NCBI GenBank assembly: GCA_030021035.2
Contig: JARYZH020000244.1
Location: 372,001 to 436,000, forward strand
Reading direction: 5' to 3'
Origin: Notholithocarpus densiflorus
Taxonomy: Eukaryota; Streptophyta; Magnoliopsida; Fagales; Fagaceae
DNA: 64,000 nt
Under the pieces are notes generated by a model that saw only the letters and a list, made by a program, of their open reading frames with translations, did no database searches and was not told the DNA's origin. Below, one piece after another: positions 45,991 through 58,291 of this stretch. Position numbers and translations under genes: made by a program. Each line of letters starts with the position of its first letter. The stretch's first letter is position 1.

Positions 45991-46879
45991 GAACAAAGGT
46001 GTGGCTAAAGGTTTGTTTGAGTGCAAAGCATGCAAGAAAGTTTTCAATTCCCACCAAGCATTAGGTGGTCATAGAGCTAGTCACAAAAAAGTTAAAGGTT
46101 GTTACGCTGCACGTCTCGACCACATTGAAGATAGTCTAGCTGATGATGATGTGATCACACACGAAGAATTTTTCCCAACAAAATCGAACTCAACCTTTCA
46201 ACAACTCGATCATCAAGGTTCTAACACACCATTGGCATCGACATCCAAGAGAAAATCAAAGGTGCATGAATGTTCAATATGTCACCGTGTTTTCTCATCT
46301 GGGCAAGCACTAGGTGGACATAAGAGGTGCCATTGGATCACATCCAATGGACCTGACTCTTCTGCACTATCTAAGTTTCATCAATTTCCAGACCAGTTGG
46401 AGCCAATTATTCAAAGGCCCAAGTTCGATAATTCATCAGAGTTGCTCGATCTCAAGCTCGACCTTAACCTTCCTGCACCAATTGATGATGTTACTGGAGT
46501 TCGACATGACCAAATTATTAACCCTACTAGCTTTGGAGTTTCTACAGATATTTTTTTACAGTCTTGGATAGCTGCAAAGGAAAATGAAGATAATAATCAC
46601 CACCACCACCATCACCACCACCTCCAAAATGTCGACATTGACAACAACGATAACAATAGCATCATCATCATCAACAACAGCAACAACAACAACAACATTA
46701 ATAACAACAATAATAACAACAATAGTAGTTGTTCAATGCAAAATGTGGAGGATGAAGCAGACAGTAAGGTGAAATTAGCTAAGCTAAGTGAGTTAAAGGA
46801 CATGAACATGAGTGGAAGTTCCTCACCATGGTTGCAAGTGGGGATTGGTTCAACTACTGATGTGGCAGCTAACCCATAA
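45806..46879 (+). CDS. Chimeric ORF: retrotransposon leader fused to ZAT-like zinc-finger 3' half
   Basis: A 357-codon frame. Residues 1-45 (starting MASSSSRKRREHTPSPFEGE) come from the Tat element, probably its gag start; residues 46-61 are poly-Asn from the CAA tract. From 62 on it is the host gene: Q-type finger 3 (C73, C76, H89, H93; NSHQALGGHRASH), finger 4 (C156, C159, H172, H176; SSGQALGGHKRCH), an EAR repression motif LDLKLDLNLP near 213-223, a His run near 270 and Asn-rich tracts. The host part has no stop. Transcription would have to start in the LTR-like segment or nearby. If expressed, it would make a two-finger repressor lacking finger 1. Otherwise it is simply the severed half of the gene starting at 34,093. 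Confidence 0.7.
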
Positions 46880-47150
46880 AATTTTTTGAAAGCAAAGTGA
46901 CCTTCATCTTCTCAGTAATTATTTCATTTCCCATTCTTTTCTTTTCTTTTCTTTTTTCTTTTTTTTTTTGGTTAGTTTTTGTATTTAAGATTTAAGAAAC
47001 TGTAAGTATATAAACTCAACAGGCCAGTAATTATTTTTTTGTTGTTTTTTCCTGTTATTAATGTACTCTTTTCTCATTGTAAATTTTGGTGAGTCCACAG
47101 GAACTCACATTTATAACGCATACATTTATTATCAATAAATACAAATTTTA
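46880..47150 (+). terminator. 3' UTR and polyadenylation region of the zinc-finger gene
   Basis: T-rich sequence after the TAA at 46,877-46,879, with ttgtatttaagat near 46,978, ttgtaaat near 47,077 and a canonical AATAAA at 47,134-47,139. Confidence 0.5.
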
Positions 47151-47940
47151 TGATTCACTTTCTTTTCTCTTCTCCAACACTCTCATAGATATTGGATGGA
47201 AAAAGGTGAACAGTTTTTTCACTAGTGACTAGTGAACCCTCCCCACTAGAAAACCAGTTTATCTAATTTTTATTTTTTTCTTAACAGAGACATGATGGAA
47301 TTTGAAATCTATGAGCATTGTCATTGTTAATATCACATCAAAACATCAATAAACTTTTTTAATCGTGGGATTTGAATATTCAAGTCCCTTAATATAGAAT
47401 ATACAATTTTATCAGTCCAGCTAATTAGAACCTATTATTCATGACAAGAATTACGTAACTCAATCGTTACTTATTTCTTTTTTTTTAGTGAAAATGTCTA
47501 GGGTTAAAATTCTTCTGTTTCTATTATTAAAACTATTGAAACTTTAAAAATGGCATCCAAATTAGCATCTAGAATCTAATAGTAGTAGTATGCTAAGTGT
47601 AAAAGCTAAGGCAGGTAGTTAAGGCAGTTAAAACGTTGACTGACTAATAGTTAAGCTGAGCTGTGGATGTGCATAGAAGAAGCCGTGCTTGACAATTGTC
47701 CAGTGAAGCTAAGTTGTCTACTCATGTTTCTCGCACAACCATGATTTGTTCTTTAATTAGTTCTTACCATTTGTTTTTTGCAGATTTGTTATTTCTTCGT
47801 ACAAAACCTTAAGCACAAAAAGGTTGGCTAATCGTTGACCTAGTGAGAGATAAGAACGGTTTAACCGTACATGTACACACATGAGTATGAGAGAAAGCTA
47901 AAGCCAGCATTTTCTACGCTGTCCTTAGTCTCCATCTTGA
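47151..47940. other. Intergenic DNA
   Basis: No gene found. A short palindrome (cactagtgactagtg, 47,220-47,234) and (AGT)n at 47,580 are the only notable items. Confidence 0.35.
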
Positions 47941-47949
47941 AAATTTTTT

Positions 47950-48415
47950 TGTATCAGATTTTTTTGGTTAATTTCCGTCATTTATATCGTATATTAAGGA
48001 CATGTTTTATACGGATGTTTTTTTATGAATGAATTAACGGTTCTTGTGCACTAAATCCGTTGAGATGCGGACAATTAACAGATGTCATTTTTCACTTGTT
48101 TTTTTGGGAGAATGTTTTTAACGTTCCGGGAAATATGATTCAAACAGAATTAATAAATAATCAAATTGTTATTGTACTTTTTTTTTTTTTTTGAGGGTGT
48201 ATTGTACTTTATTTCTTGTATCAGATTTTTTTTGGTTAATCTTCGCCATTTAAATCGCTGACAGGACATATTTTATACGGATGTATCTGAATTTTGTAAC
48301 GATTTTTGAGTAGTTGTGTCATTTTTCCCTTATTTTGAGCGGATGTTTTTAATGTCCAGGAAATATAATTCAATTATAATTAATGAATAATCAAGTGGTT
48401 ATTGTACTTTATTAA
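47950..48415. repeat. Diverged direct duplication of ~220 bp
   Basis: The run from gtatcagatttttttggtta through tttatacggatgt, gaatgtttttaacgt and ggaaatatgattcaa to ttgttattgtacttt (47,951-48,180) recurs at 48,220-48,412 with many changes. It is non-coding. Confidence 0.7.
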
Positions 48416-50897
48416 TTTGAACCATTCTATTTCGGATTCAAATAGAGAGACCCCATTTTTCTAAGAACATGGGTGCAAGTTATTTGTGACTCTGTGTTCC
48501 TTAACACTTAAGAATTATGTAACGGATTCAAATTTTGTACTGAAAGCATGAGAACTCAAATAAATGTACAGTAATTAGAAATCATTGATGCATGAAGCAA
48601 AAGTATTACGTGTAACTCTTTCTTTGGACCATTCAATTATTTTTTAAAAAAAATTGCATGAATATATTACATTATCAATGTAATAAATCTAGGATTTTTA
48701 GATGACATGTAAACACACAATCTTTTAGTACCAAAACAAATTTGGTGTAATATTCACGATCTACATTGGTTGTGTGTGTCTAGTGTCTGCTATTTATAAC
48801 CTCAATCTACAACGACAAATGTTAGACCATTTTGTAATTGTACTCTGGTTATGTAATGTATTATAAACCCGGTTTAAAACACTATTATTATTATTTTCGT
48901 GTATGTTCTAATAAATATTATTGTTTACTTAAAAAAAAATATATTGATAAATATATATATATATATATATAATACAATAAAAAAATTATTAGGCACTTTT
49001 TATATTACTCTTGTATAAGGATTGGTCTCACGAGGCTCAAATATGAGATCTATTTTTAAATGTGAGAGATGTATAATAGTGTAGGTGCATTGAATAAATG
49101 GGCGAGCACCAATTACTATTATTAGAGTTGTCCTTATAAATTTAGCTGTTATATATAACTCGAGTTAATTTATTGATTGACCAAAACAGTTTTCTTTTAA
49201 TTAGTTATTATCAAACTACAGTATTTAAATGCAATTAATTTATAGATTGACTTTACAAAAATTCAAGGTCATTTTTAACAAATAGATAAGCCAAATTAAA
49301 AGAGCCAATACTTAATAATTAAGAATCCTTTTGTTTTAAATTTAATTTATTTAAAAGACCATCTCATCTCATCTCAATCTGAAATTTTAGTTTTCTATAT
49401 ATTCCAGTACAATTTAGGGTTCATGCACCTCGTACCAACAAATTTAGTCTAGTTTTCTTTGCCCCCCCAAAAAAAAAATGTTGTTCATATCCCAAAAGGG
49501 CAGCTTTCTTGGTAATTGTAATGAGCCTATCCTCCACCAGTGCAAAGAGAATTTAGGTTTTTTTTTTTTTTTTTAATTTTATATATATAATAATAAAAGT
49601 ACAAAGAGAATTTATTACAATATAAAATGCTTTTTCTACAAGCACTCATTTAAGGTTGAAATTATCTTTCTCCAAACAGTGTTTGACCAAAGTTATTCAT
49701 CAGTTATGTTTTAATTAATTAATTTTTTTTTTATAAAGTTTCACCAAACTGATCTGTTTGAAGAACATAAAAATCAATTTTCACAAAAACTTGTATGCTT
49801 ATATATCTTATAGAAAATATTAAGTGTATAAGCTTATTCCATTATTCTTTAATTTTAGTTTTGTAAAATGGACCATCTTATTTTACAAAATGGGAAATGC
49901 TAACAGATGCACTTAGGGTAATGGTTAACAATCTATTTAAAGAAAAATTTTATGAAAAAAGAACAAAAATGAATTAATATTTTAACAACTTTTTTCATTT
50001 CCCATAAAAGTGGTATCAAAACTTTCTTAAAATTTATTATTAATTATTGTCCTAAATGCATTTGTTAGCATGACCCTTACAAAATAGTACGACATGCATA
50101 TTAAGGAAAAAATAATAATCTTACAATTGGTCAAAAAGTGAAAGAGCTCATCATAATGATGATGAGATTACTCTCAGTATAGGTTGACAAATGACAATGA
50201 ATAAACTACTTCAACTTTGCTTCGTATTGGATTAGCCAATGTGGGTGGCTCTAAACAATTTAAGACATTTAAATTTAATTTAGATTTGACTTTTTGAAAG
50301 TCTGAGACGATATCATTATAAAATGAAAATGTCAAATTAATGAGCCAAATTGGAACCATAATCAGTCCAGCTCAATTTAGGCAGAGGAGTAATCAATTTA
50401 AACTAAATTTAGAGCAATTTTTCACTATTTTAGTCAATTTTATTATTCTAAGTGATGCACTTAATGTCCACCCGGTATCAGTAAGTTCAAACCAATTAAA
50501 GGAAATAATATGAACCACCAAGCTTTGGATTCTTGAGAAAATAGTGAAAATAGTCAAGAGTCTTATAACTCAATTGACACCGCTTAATGTGTTCAGTGAA
50601 AATGTCTTAAGTTTAAATATCTCATCTCTTATTGTAACCAATGAATTATCAAATAAATAAATAATATAAATGAGCCCTTAAGTAGGCAAAAAGCCTTTAC
50701 AATGATAATTTCCTAATTTAAGTATGGTATTGTAAGCAATTTCCCCCCTAGGGGGTCCAATGTAATGGATCCTACTAATAGTCCTTTTGTTTAAAAGATG
50801 TGGGTAAGACTGTAAGTTCATTGCATTGCGAGTATATGACAAAATGGAAAAAAGTATCTATTTAAATACTATAAATTTAAAAAAGTATTTAATGTTA
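48416..50897. other. Intergenic, AT-rich
   Basis: (TA)n at 48,955-48,970 and poly(T) near 49,560. No domain in the only frame above 60 codons (50,174-50,359, minus). Nothing else is recognised. Confidence 0.35.
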
Positions 50898-50906
50898 TAT
50901 TATTTA

Positions 50907-51070
50907 TTTATTTATTTTTTTTATACAAGATAGAATTTTTACTCTAGGCTAATCTAAGTGTATATGTGTGTGAAACTCCCTCTTGGAGACTTGAACCCCG
51001 ACCCTTGCTCCCCACACCCCACAAACATTTATACTTGTGATGTGACCACCGCACCAAGGGTGCACAGTGG
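50907..51070 (-). mobile_element. SINE (family 2)
   Basis: Reverse-oriented member: poly(T), tacaagatagaatttttact, B-box (minus GGGTTCAAGTCTCC) and head ending gtgcacagtgg. It is flanked by a 9-bp duplication, tattattta, at 50,898-50,906 and 51,071-51,079. Confidence 0.88.
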
Positions 51071-51079
51071 TATTATTTA

Positions 51080-53407
51080 AAATGTTAAATGATGTGTTAT
51101 TTTGTATATTCTTAAATGTGGAAGATAAAATTTTGTCATGAAATGGACTTGTAATGCTACTCTTTCAGGGACTTGTACAATTTATAGCTAGTTTTTTTTT
51201 GGTACCAACAATTTATAGCTAGTTAATGTTAATATATATATCTAGGACTAACTTAATCTTCTTCTAATTGATAGTACTATAATCTTAGGTTTAGTTTAGG
51301 GCTAACTGGGGGGGTTATCCTTCATATACATAAACTCTATATTAGGTTTATTGTGATGAGTACAATTCATTTAATACAATATAAAGACATTCACATCTTA
51401 ATTTGCAAGCAAAAAAAAAAAAAAAGAATGCCCCCCAAAAAAACAATTTGCATAAAATATAAAATTTTATAAAAGAATATTAACCGGTAATATCGTTGAC
51501 TTAGTTCGATTTGCAACACACACTACTTAAAAGCTTGCTACTTCGCTTCCAATTTGCTAGTACCACCTTTTGTCAAAGACCATACGTTCTATATCATATC
51601 TGTGCACCGACTAAACTCATCGAATGCTTTTTCACCGACTAAACTCAAAATGCTTTGTAAAAGATCAACCAACCAGTCTTAGCTATGTATCATCTTGGAT
51701 GATTCAACTTTCATTTCTTTGGCTTTATCATTTTTGAGAGAGAGAGAGAGAGAGAAGAGTCAAAGGATTCTTAGTGCTTTCCATATTCAAGAACATACAA
51801 AGAAAATATCATGCACAATCCTTATCTTCAAGTGGAATCTTCCTATATGATTTGCCTGCCATTAGAACTATGACTTTAGAACCATATATGTACAAGAGTT
51901 TTCCACCTCACGTATAAAGTAAAAAACTTTAGGCATTTGGGTCTGTAAAGTAAGAACTTTAGGCTTTTGGATCTACCTCTGTTTCAGTAAATCCATGGAA
52001 GACTTAAAAAGGTGCCATGCGCCTAAAGCTCAGTGCATGTTTCATGTTGGCACCAGACAATGAACATAATGGTTATAAGAAAGTACTTCTTTTGGGTCAT
52101 AATATGGAGATCATTTATTTTATATTATATATGTAGATTTTGTAATCATTTTACTATTACCTAATTTATAAAAACATAGACTAAATTTGATTAAATTCAT
52201 TAGCGGCTCCGCCGTGTTCTTTAAATAGGTTGGGACCATCTATCACGGTTATGTTAGGTTGGAAAATATAACGTAAATTTAACATAATTTTTACATGGGC
52301 AATCTTTACATAGTCTCAAAGCAATGCTTCAGGACCGGGCTATCACATAGTGAGTGGGCCCCATACATGGGATCCACTCTCTATGTGAGAGCCCAGGACA
52401 CTGCTTCAGGACTTATAAATTTTTTCCCTTTTCACACTATATGAATTTAGTGCCCTCATGAGTTGGGAACTTGGGATACAACTATGGCTCTACTTGTTTC
52501 CCTGTTTGCAAAGCCCAGTCCGAACGGATAAAGATGCTATTATGGTTATATTAAATTGAGAATTCTCTTTAGTGGCCCCTTCTTACCTTTTTTTTATTAT
52601 CAGAAAGAAAAAAAAAATTTTAAAAATTCACAATACATGATATTGTTTCCACGTTGTAACACCAAAGGTGGGATTTGCGGCCACTAATTAACCACATATT
52701 TCTTTTCCCGTTGAAAAACTCCACTTCTAAAGTGAAAATAATGGCCATAACACGTTTTCGAATATGGCCTAGCACTTGCTTGGTAAACTCCTACGCAATG
52801 AAAAAAAAAAATAGTTTTCACATTTTTTACAACAATTTAAGAAAGTTTCAAATAATGAAAGCTTATGCTAATTACTATGCCATTGAAAATAAGACTTGAC
52901 TTTGGCATTATACATAGACAATTAGACATCCTACTTAGCATGAGAGCCAAAATGATACAGCGTATACTCTACGATTACAATTCATAATTTTGTACATTAA
53001 TTTTCCAGACAGCTGTTTATGATACCTCATGTTACATTTACCTTATAATTAGAAGGAAACCATTGAAATATATGTACATATTTATTTATTTATTTACACA
53101 CACATATATATATTTATATATATTTCACATACTTCCAAATTCCAACCCTGGTATTTATTTGTCTTCAAAAATGGGTATAATAATATTCCATTTGTTTCAA
53201 TCTAAAGTTCCTCATTATTAAAAAAATTAAATTTAAAAAAAAAAAAATCTGTCAGTTTGGGGAAAAAATGATTTAATGATTAATTGTCATAAAGTGATTG
53301 TACACAATACAAACCATTTTTTCATCCAAGATTTCTTACAAGGTGGTAGACTAATTTGGTAATTAAAATTGTCGTGAATTTTTGTTATGTCCCTAAGAAG
53401 AACACTT
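51080..53407. other. Intergenic DNA
   Basis: Poly(A) at 51,411, (GA)n at 51,738-51,754, (TA)-rich patches near 53,100 and a TE-like hairpin at 52,336-52,394 (listed separately). The 74-codon frame at 52,675 has no domain. Confidence 0.35.
52336..52394. repeat. Imperfect hairpin (MITE remnant?)
   Basis: Arms gggctatcacatagtgagtg and, after a ~15-nt loop, its imperfect reverse complement ccactctctatgtgagagcc. Outside the arms, gcttcaggac occurs on both sides as a direct repeat (about 52,326 and 52,402), so the unit may be a tiny element with its own flanking duplication. Confidence 0.55.
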
Positions 53408-53410
53408 TTA

Positions 53411-53822
53411 GGTTATGTTTGGTAACAGTTTTTGTTTTCTATTTTCAAAAACTTGTTTTTGGGAATATAAAAAAAAAAAAAAACAATTTTCTTGTATTTT
53501 TTAAATAAAAAACATGTTTGGTTAGTTGAAATTAAAAAGATTGTTTTTTGAAGAAAAAAATAGAAAATACTAAAATATGTTGTTACTAGGATTTGAACTC
53601 TAATGCTAACCCATTAAATGAGATAGATTTATTAAATTAAATGCGTGTTTTCATTGATTTTTGAAAATTAGAAACTGAAAACAGCATTTTGCATGTTTTC
53701 AGTTTTCATCACAAATTGAGTTTTGAAAACAATTTTTGTTTTCTGTCTATTTTGGGTTTCCAAACAAGTTTTTTAGTCTTAAAATAGAAAATAAGGGGAA
53801 AAAACAGTTACCAAATATACCC
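53411..53822. mobile_element. Tourist-like MITE (PIF/Harbinger type), 412 bp
   Basis: Ends GGTTATGTTTGGTAACAG and, on the minus strand, GGGTATATTTGGTAACTG, flanked by TTA at 53,408-53,410 and 53,823-53,825. AT-rich, no coding capacity. Confidence 0.85.
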
Positions 53823-54346
53823 TTACATTTTGATTGACCTAAATAGTTAATTCAATTTTATGGTTTCACTGTCGAAAATATGCCCTTTTAAGCTTCTTCC
53901 TAATAAATTGATTGTCCAAATCAAAATTAAAAAGTTAACAAAAATGTCAAAAACCTTATCCTTTGTCCTAAATGGCTAGCTAAATCTAAGCTCAGGTCTT
54001 ATCAAAAATTCAAAATGTATTGGCCTAAACATGATTGATTAAAAGCATGGCCCCAAAACTCACTCATGTGATCTATAACTTTATCCTGGACCAGTTCGCA
54101 GAATTAAGACTATAAATGTCTTACATATAATAAGTATACATTGAATGTGGTATCCTTTTAATCACGAAGTGTGAAAGTGGTTCTAACCCCTAAGCTTTTA
54201 TTATTCTTCTGTGAGAGAGTGTGTGTGTGAGAGAGAGAGAGAGAGCAACTGTCATACACCAAATTAAACTTCATAAGATTATTTAAGAATTTTAATTAGT
54301 GAGAGTCCAGAAAATTTAGAAACAATGATACAAGATATAAATGAAA

Positions 54347-54474
54347 AAGCCAAAGGCCTTGTATCTGAATTAGCACCTCCCCATGCACAAAGTGCTTGAG
54401 GGTCTAGGGGGGAAAGGGTTCGAGCTGCGGGGTTAGCAGCATGTTGTAATTATTTCTAAGAAAAAAAAAAAAAA
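54347..54474 (+). mobile_element. SINE (family 3), plus orientation
   Basis: A ~128-bp element with ggccttgtatctgaattagc at its head, B-box-like gggttcgagctgc and a poly(A) tail. It is flanked by a 15-bp duplication, aagatataaatgaaa, at 54,332-54,346 and 54,475-54,489. A reverse copy lies at 57,334-57,453. Confidence 0.9.
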
Positions 54475-54489
54475 AAGATATAAATGAAA

Positions 54490-55170
54490 TGATACATATA
54501 TACATACATAAATTTTTGATAAACATATATTATTTATACATACATATATGTATGGTATTATATATAAATGTATAGCTAAATTACAATATATAAGCTTTTT
54601 TTTTTTTTTTTTGAAGAATGTTAAGACATGCTAGAGATCGGAAGCATATAGTTGGCGTTCTTTTAGATGCATATGGTTTCAGTTTTGCTATCATTTGTTA
54701 TAATGACAGCTGCCTATAGCATGCTTGCATTTTTCTCATTTGATTTTTCTTTTCCCTTCTTCATCTTTTTTTAATTAAAAAAAAGTACTCCATTCATAAC
54801 ATTTTTACAATATTAATTTTTATAACAATTTTTAAGTTGTAAGTTGTTACTAATTCTAATTTAAATCCATTGTTAAAATTATTTTTTTGTCCACTAGTAA
54901 CAACCTGTCATTTAAGATTTATTATGAAAATACTATGGACATAGCATTTCTCATAAGAAAAACTTAATTTTCTTTAAAAATAAAAATAAAAATTGATAGT
55001 TACAACAAGTCAACAATGAAATGGGGGATTTGAATCTTAATTCTCCTAATAAAGAATAGTTTTATACCATTAAGCTACAAGATGCTTGACGAAAAGAGTG
55101 GGTGATACTCTTTTTAATTAATAGAAAAGTAGGAAAAAAAAAAGAGTGAAATACTCTTTAGAAACTCATG
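54490..55170. other. Intergenic DNA
   Basis: AT-rich with (TACATA)n-like sequence (54,490-54,560) and poly(T) at 54,597. No gene. Confidence 0.35.
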
Positions 55171-55171
55171 G

Positions 55172-56204
55172 ATATATTCAAGTTACACCTAGTGTAACTC
55201 TAATCAATATTACTCCACCTAATAACTTGTTATTAAATTCATATTTTGAAAATCGCACCATGGATTACATGTTCTATATGTTCTTAACATGCATGTCAAT
55301 TTTCATACCAATCAGATGTTAGTTACCATTAGACCCATAAACTCATTTTTTATGCATTATTTTAAGCTACAAAAACGTGAATTTAAACGATTGACTGATG
55401 ACATGGCTATTGACCTTTGATCTCCTTAAAATTTTACAAGCATGAAAAATAATGTAATTCAACAGTAGATTTGTCAAAAAATGCAAGTGTTGTAACTTTA
55501 AGCAATATTACACCACTCAATATTTTTTAATTGGATGCATGTGAATTTTGACAAATCCACCGTTAGATTACATTATTTTTGTATATTCTCCATACTTACA
55601 AAATTTCAAGGTGATCAAAGATTAATAGTCATGTCATCAATCAATTGTTTGAATTCAAGTTTTTGTAATTTAAAATAATGTATAAAAGATGAGTGTATGG
55701 ATCAAATGGTAAATAATATTCAATTAATATAAAAATTGGCATGAATATTAAGAGCATATAGAACATGTAATCCAACGGTGAAATTTTCAAAATATAAATT
55801 CATTAATAAGTTATTAGATGGTGTAACATTACTCTAGTGTAACTCTAAGAAATGTTACACCATCCAATAACTTGTTATAAAATTCATATTTTGAAAATCC
55901 TACCGTTGAATTACATATTCTATATGTTCTAAACATTCATGCCAATTTTCATACCAATCGGATGTTATTTATCATTCGATCCATAAACTTATCTTTTACG
56001 TATTATTTTAAACTACAAAAACCTGAATTTATACAATTGATAGATGACATGACTATTGATCTTTAATCTCCTTAAAATTTTGCAAGCACGGAGAATATAC
56101 AAAGATAATGTAATCCAACGGTCGATTTGTCAAAATTCACATCCAATTAAAAAATATTGATTGGTGTAACATTACTTAGAGTTATACTAGGTGTAACTTG
56201 AACC
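55172..56204. mobile_element. Foldback element of three alternating ~330-bp modules
   Basis: The outer ends ttcaagttacacctagtgta and (minus strand) ttcaagttacacctagtata are inverted repeats. Between them a ~330-bp module appears three times as plus (about 55,185-55,490), minus (55,490-55,835) and plus (55,840-56,190). Module landmarks include ttcatattttgaaaat, acatgttctatatgttct-like words and caattttcataccaatc. No coding capacity. Termini resemble a plant MITE/MULE-derived family; a target duplication was not recognised. Confidence 0.8.
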
Positions 56205-57315
56205 CAACCATTTATATATATATATATATAAATATATATATATTTATATTGAATTGTGTAAAATTTTAAACAAGTTCCTAAAATATCAGATTCTCAACAA
56301 CAACAAAAAAAAAGTTCCTAAAATATCAAATTATTATTTTTAATTTATTGATGCTATAATTCTATAAATAATCCATTTTTGTAGTAGAAGTTATATATAA
56401 TTTTTAACAATATAAGGTTGAAGAATCTAATTTTTATCTGTTCATAAATGAAATCATTTATTTAATTAACTCAAATAATATAGTTTCAACAACAATATAG
56501 TTATTATTAATTATCAGCATAAATTTCCTGAACATGTAAAAAAATGCTAATCGTGGTAATTACTATATATAATTCAATCAATTAAATATTTCTCAAAAAA
56601 AAAAGTCAATCAATTAAGTAGTTCATACACAAGCTAAAGCTTATTCAACTTAAAAATAAATCAAGTTGAATATATAATTAAACTTGGCGATGATATCGAA
56701 CTCAACTCGTATTCAAAATAAAGAGAAGTGAAACTTGCATGATTTTTCTTCTTTTTTTTAATCTTCAATTATGGACTGAACCTTTTAGGCATTGTACAGC
56801 GACATACTCTTGGGCCAGTGATCGACGGCACGGCCCAGTTTTTTTAGCATACTTTTTTTTTTTTTTTTTGAGGGTGTGTTTTTTTTAGCATACTTGGTAT
56901 CGCATATGTTAAGAAGGATATATAGCCTTTTATATATATAAGGAGAATTCAAAGGTAGAGAGATTTATTATTGAAATTTCTCTATTCGATTATATCATTG
57001 AAGTTTGACATCTCTAACTCAATGGACATAGATAAATCTAATCTTGTTATATTGAAGTTTGATGTCTCTGTCTGAGTCACATTGGACATAGATGATCTTG
57101 TTGAACCACTTAGATCTTTATGTTCGGTGTGATTTTTGTTTTGTATATATGATAACCTAACACCAAACAGTAGAAGAATCATTGGAACTTTTTTTTTTCC
57201 TGGTATAAAAAAGATAAGAACAAAATTAGGTGATAGGGACAAAATCAGGATTTTGGCTTTTGGGGACCAAATTTGAGGGAAAAAATTTATCATTTAGGAT
57301 GAGAATTGTATAAAT
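56205..57315. other. Intergenic DNA
   Basis: AT-rich. A ~55-bp imperfect tandem pair around attgaagtttga(ca/tg)tctct lies at 56,997 and 57,052. The 103-codon minus frame at 56,982-57,293 includes that repeat and has no recognised domain, so I do not call it a gene. Confidence 0.35.
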
Positions 57316-57333
57316 ATTCAAGAATAAATAGTT

Positions 57334-57453
57334 TTTTTTTTTTTTAGAGATAATTACAACATGCTGCTAACTCCGTAGCTTGAACCCTTTCTCCCTAGAT
57401 CCCCAAGCACTTTGTGCATAGGGAGGTGTCAATTCAGCTACAAGGCCTTTGGC
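57334..57453 (-). mobile_element. SINE (family 3), minus orientation
   Basis: Reverse-oriented copy of the SINE at 54,347, flanked by a perfect 18-bp duplication, attcaagaataaatagtt, at 57,316-57,333 and 57,454-57,471. Confidence 0.93.
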
Positions 57454-57779
57454 ATTCAAGAATAAATAGTTAAATACATATGTTAAAATTAAAACTAATC
57501 TATACTGTCTATAAGAAGATTCCCTCTTTGGACTGGATTTTTATGTAGTTCATAAATATTTCTATACCTTACGTTTAATAGGGACAAAACTTGAGGACAA
57601 TTTGGTAAAAATATATCTTCAACTCCACGTAAAATGCATACAAAATAGGACACTCTTCTACTAATCCATGTCTTCAAAACAAACTTACCCAAAAATTAAA
57701 AAATAATAATAAATAAAAAAAATTCTCAATCCACTTTGATATTTCCCTTAAGACAACATACATTAGACCAAAAAAAAAA

Positions 57780-57823
57780 AAAGAGTCTAATCGTACACGC
57801 AAAGCACGTGTAATGAGGCTAGT
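57780..57823 (+). mobile_element. Helitron-like 3' terminus
   Basis: A small stem (tacacg...cgtgta around gcaaagca) is followed by atgagg and CTAGT at 57,819-57,823, the standard plant Helitron 3' arrangement. The matching 5' end was not identified. It resembles the end of the element at 28,298-28,692. Confidence 0.5.
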
Positions 57824-58130
57824 GTGTATGTATATAAATATATATATATATATAAGCTATAATAAATGTTTCTTAACACAATTTCAACTTATTAATACAT
57901 GAAAACATATATTGACACTCTTTTAAATTCTAAAAATCATCTATGATTGATTTTGTACTAATTTCGAAGCAATTTCCTTAAACTTTAGAGACAAAGACTA
58001 CCATAAATTCTCTTATAGAAAAATAATTATATTCTTGTATCTCAAAATCTAAGCATTTTAATAAAATATTCTTTTCAAAATTAATTCCAAAGATAAAGGT
58101 TAGGATCCACATATGGTAATTCATGGATGA

Positions 58131-58291
58131 GTTTTTAAATTTTTTTTATTTGAGATAAAAATCCTATTATAATACAATCTAAATGTATATGTGTGAAGTT
58201 CCTTTCTGGAAATTTGAATTCCAACTCTTACCCCCTCCCTACTCCACAAAAAATTATACTTGTAAAATGACCATCACGTCAAGGGTGTGCA
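58131..58291 (-). mobile_element. SINE (family 2)
   Basis: Reverse-oriented, more diverged member, flanked by an 18-bp duplication, atggtaattcatggatga, at 58,113-58,130 and 58,292-58,309. Confidence 0.9.

Noticed and set aside
45787..46047. Minus-strand poly-Leu frame over the second CAA tract
   Set aside because: Same cause: complement of the CAA repeat in the zinc-finger 3' half.
56982..57293. 103-codon minus-strand frame
   Set aside because: Contains a short tandem repeat, no domain, no splice or promoter evidence.
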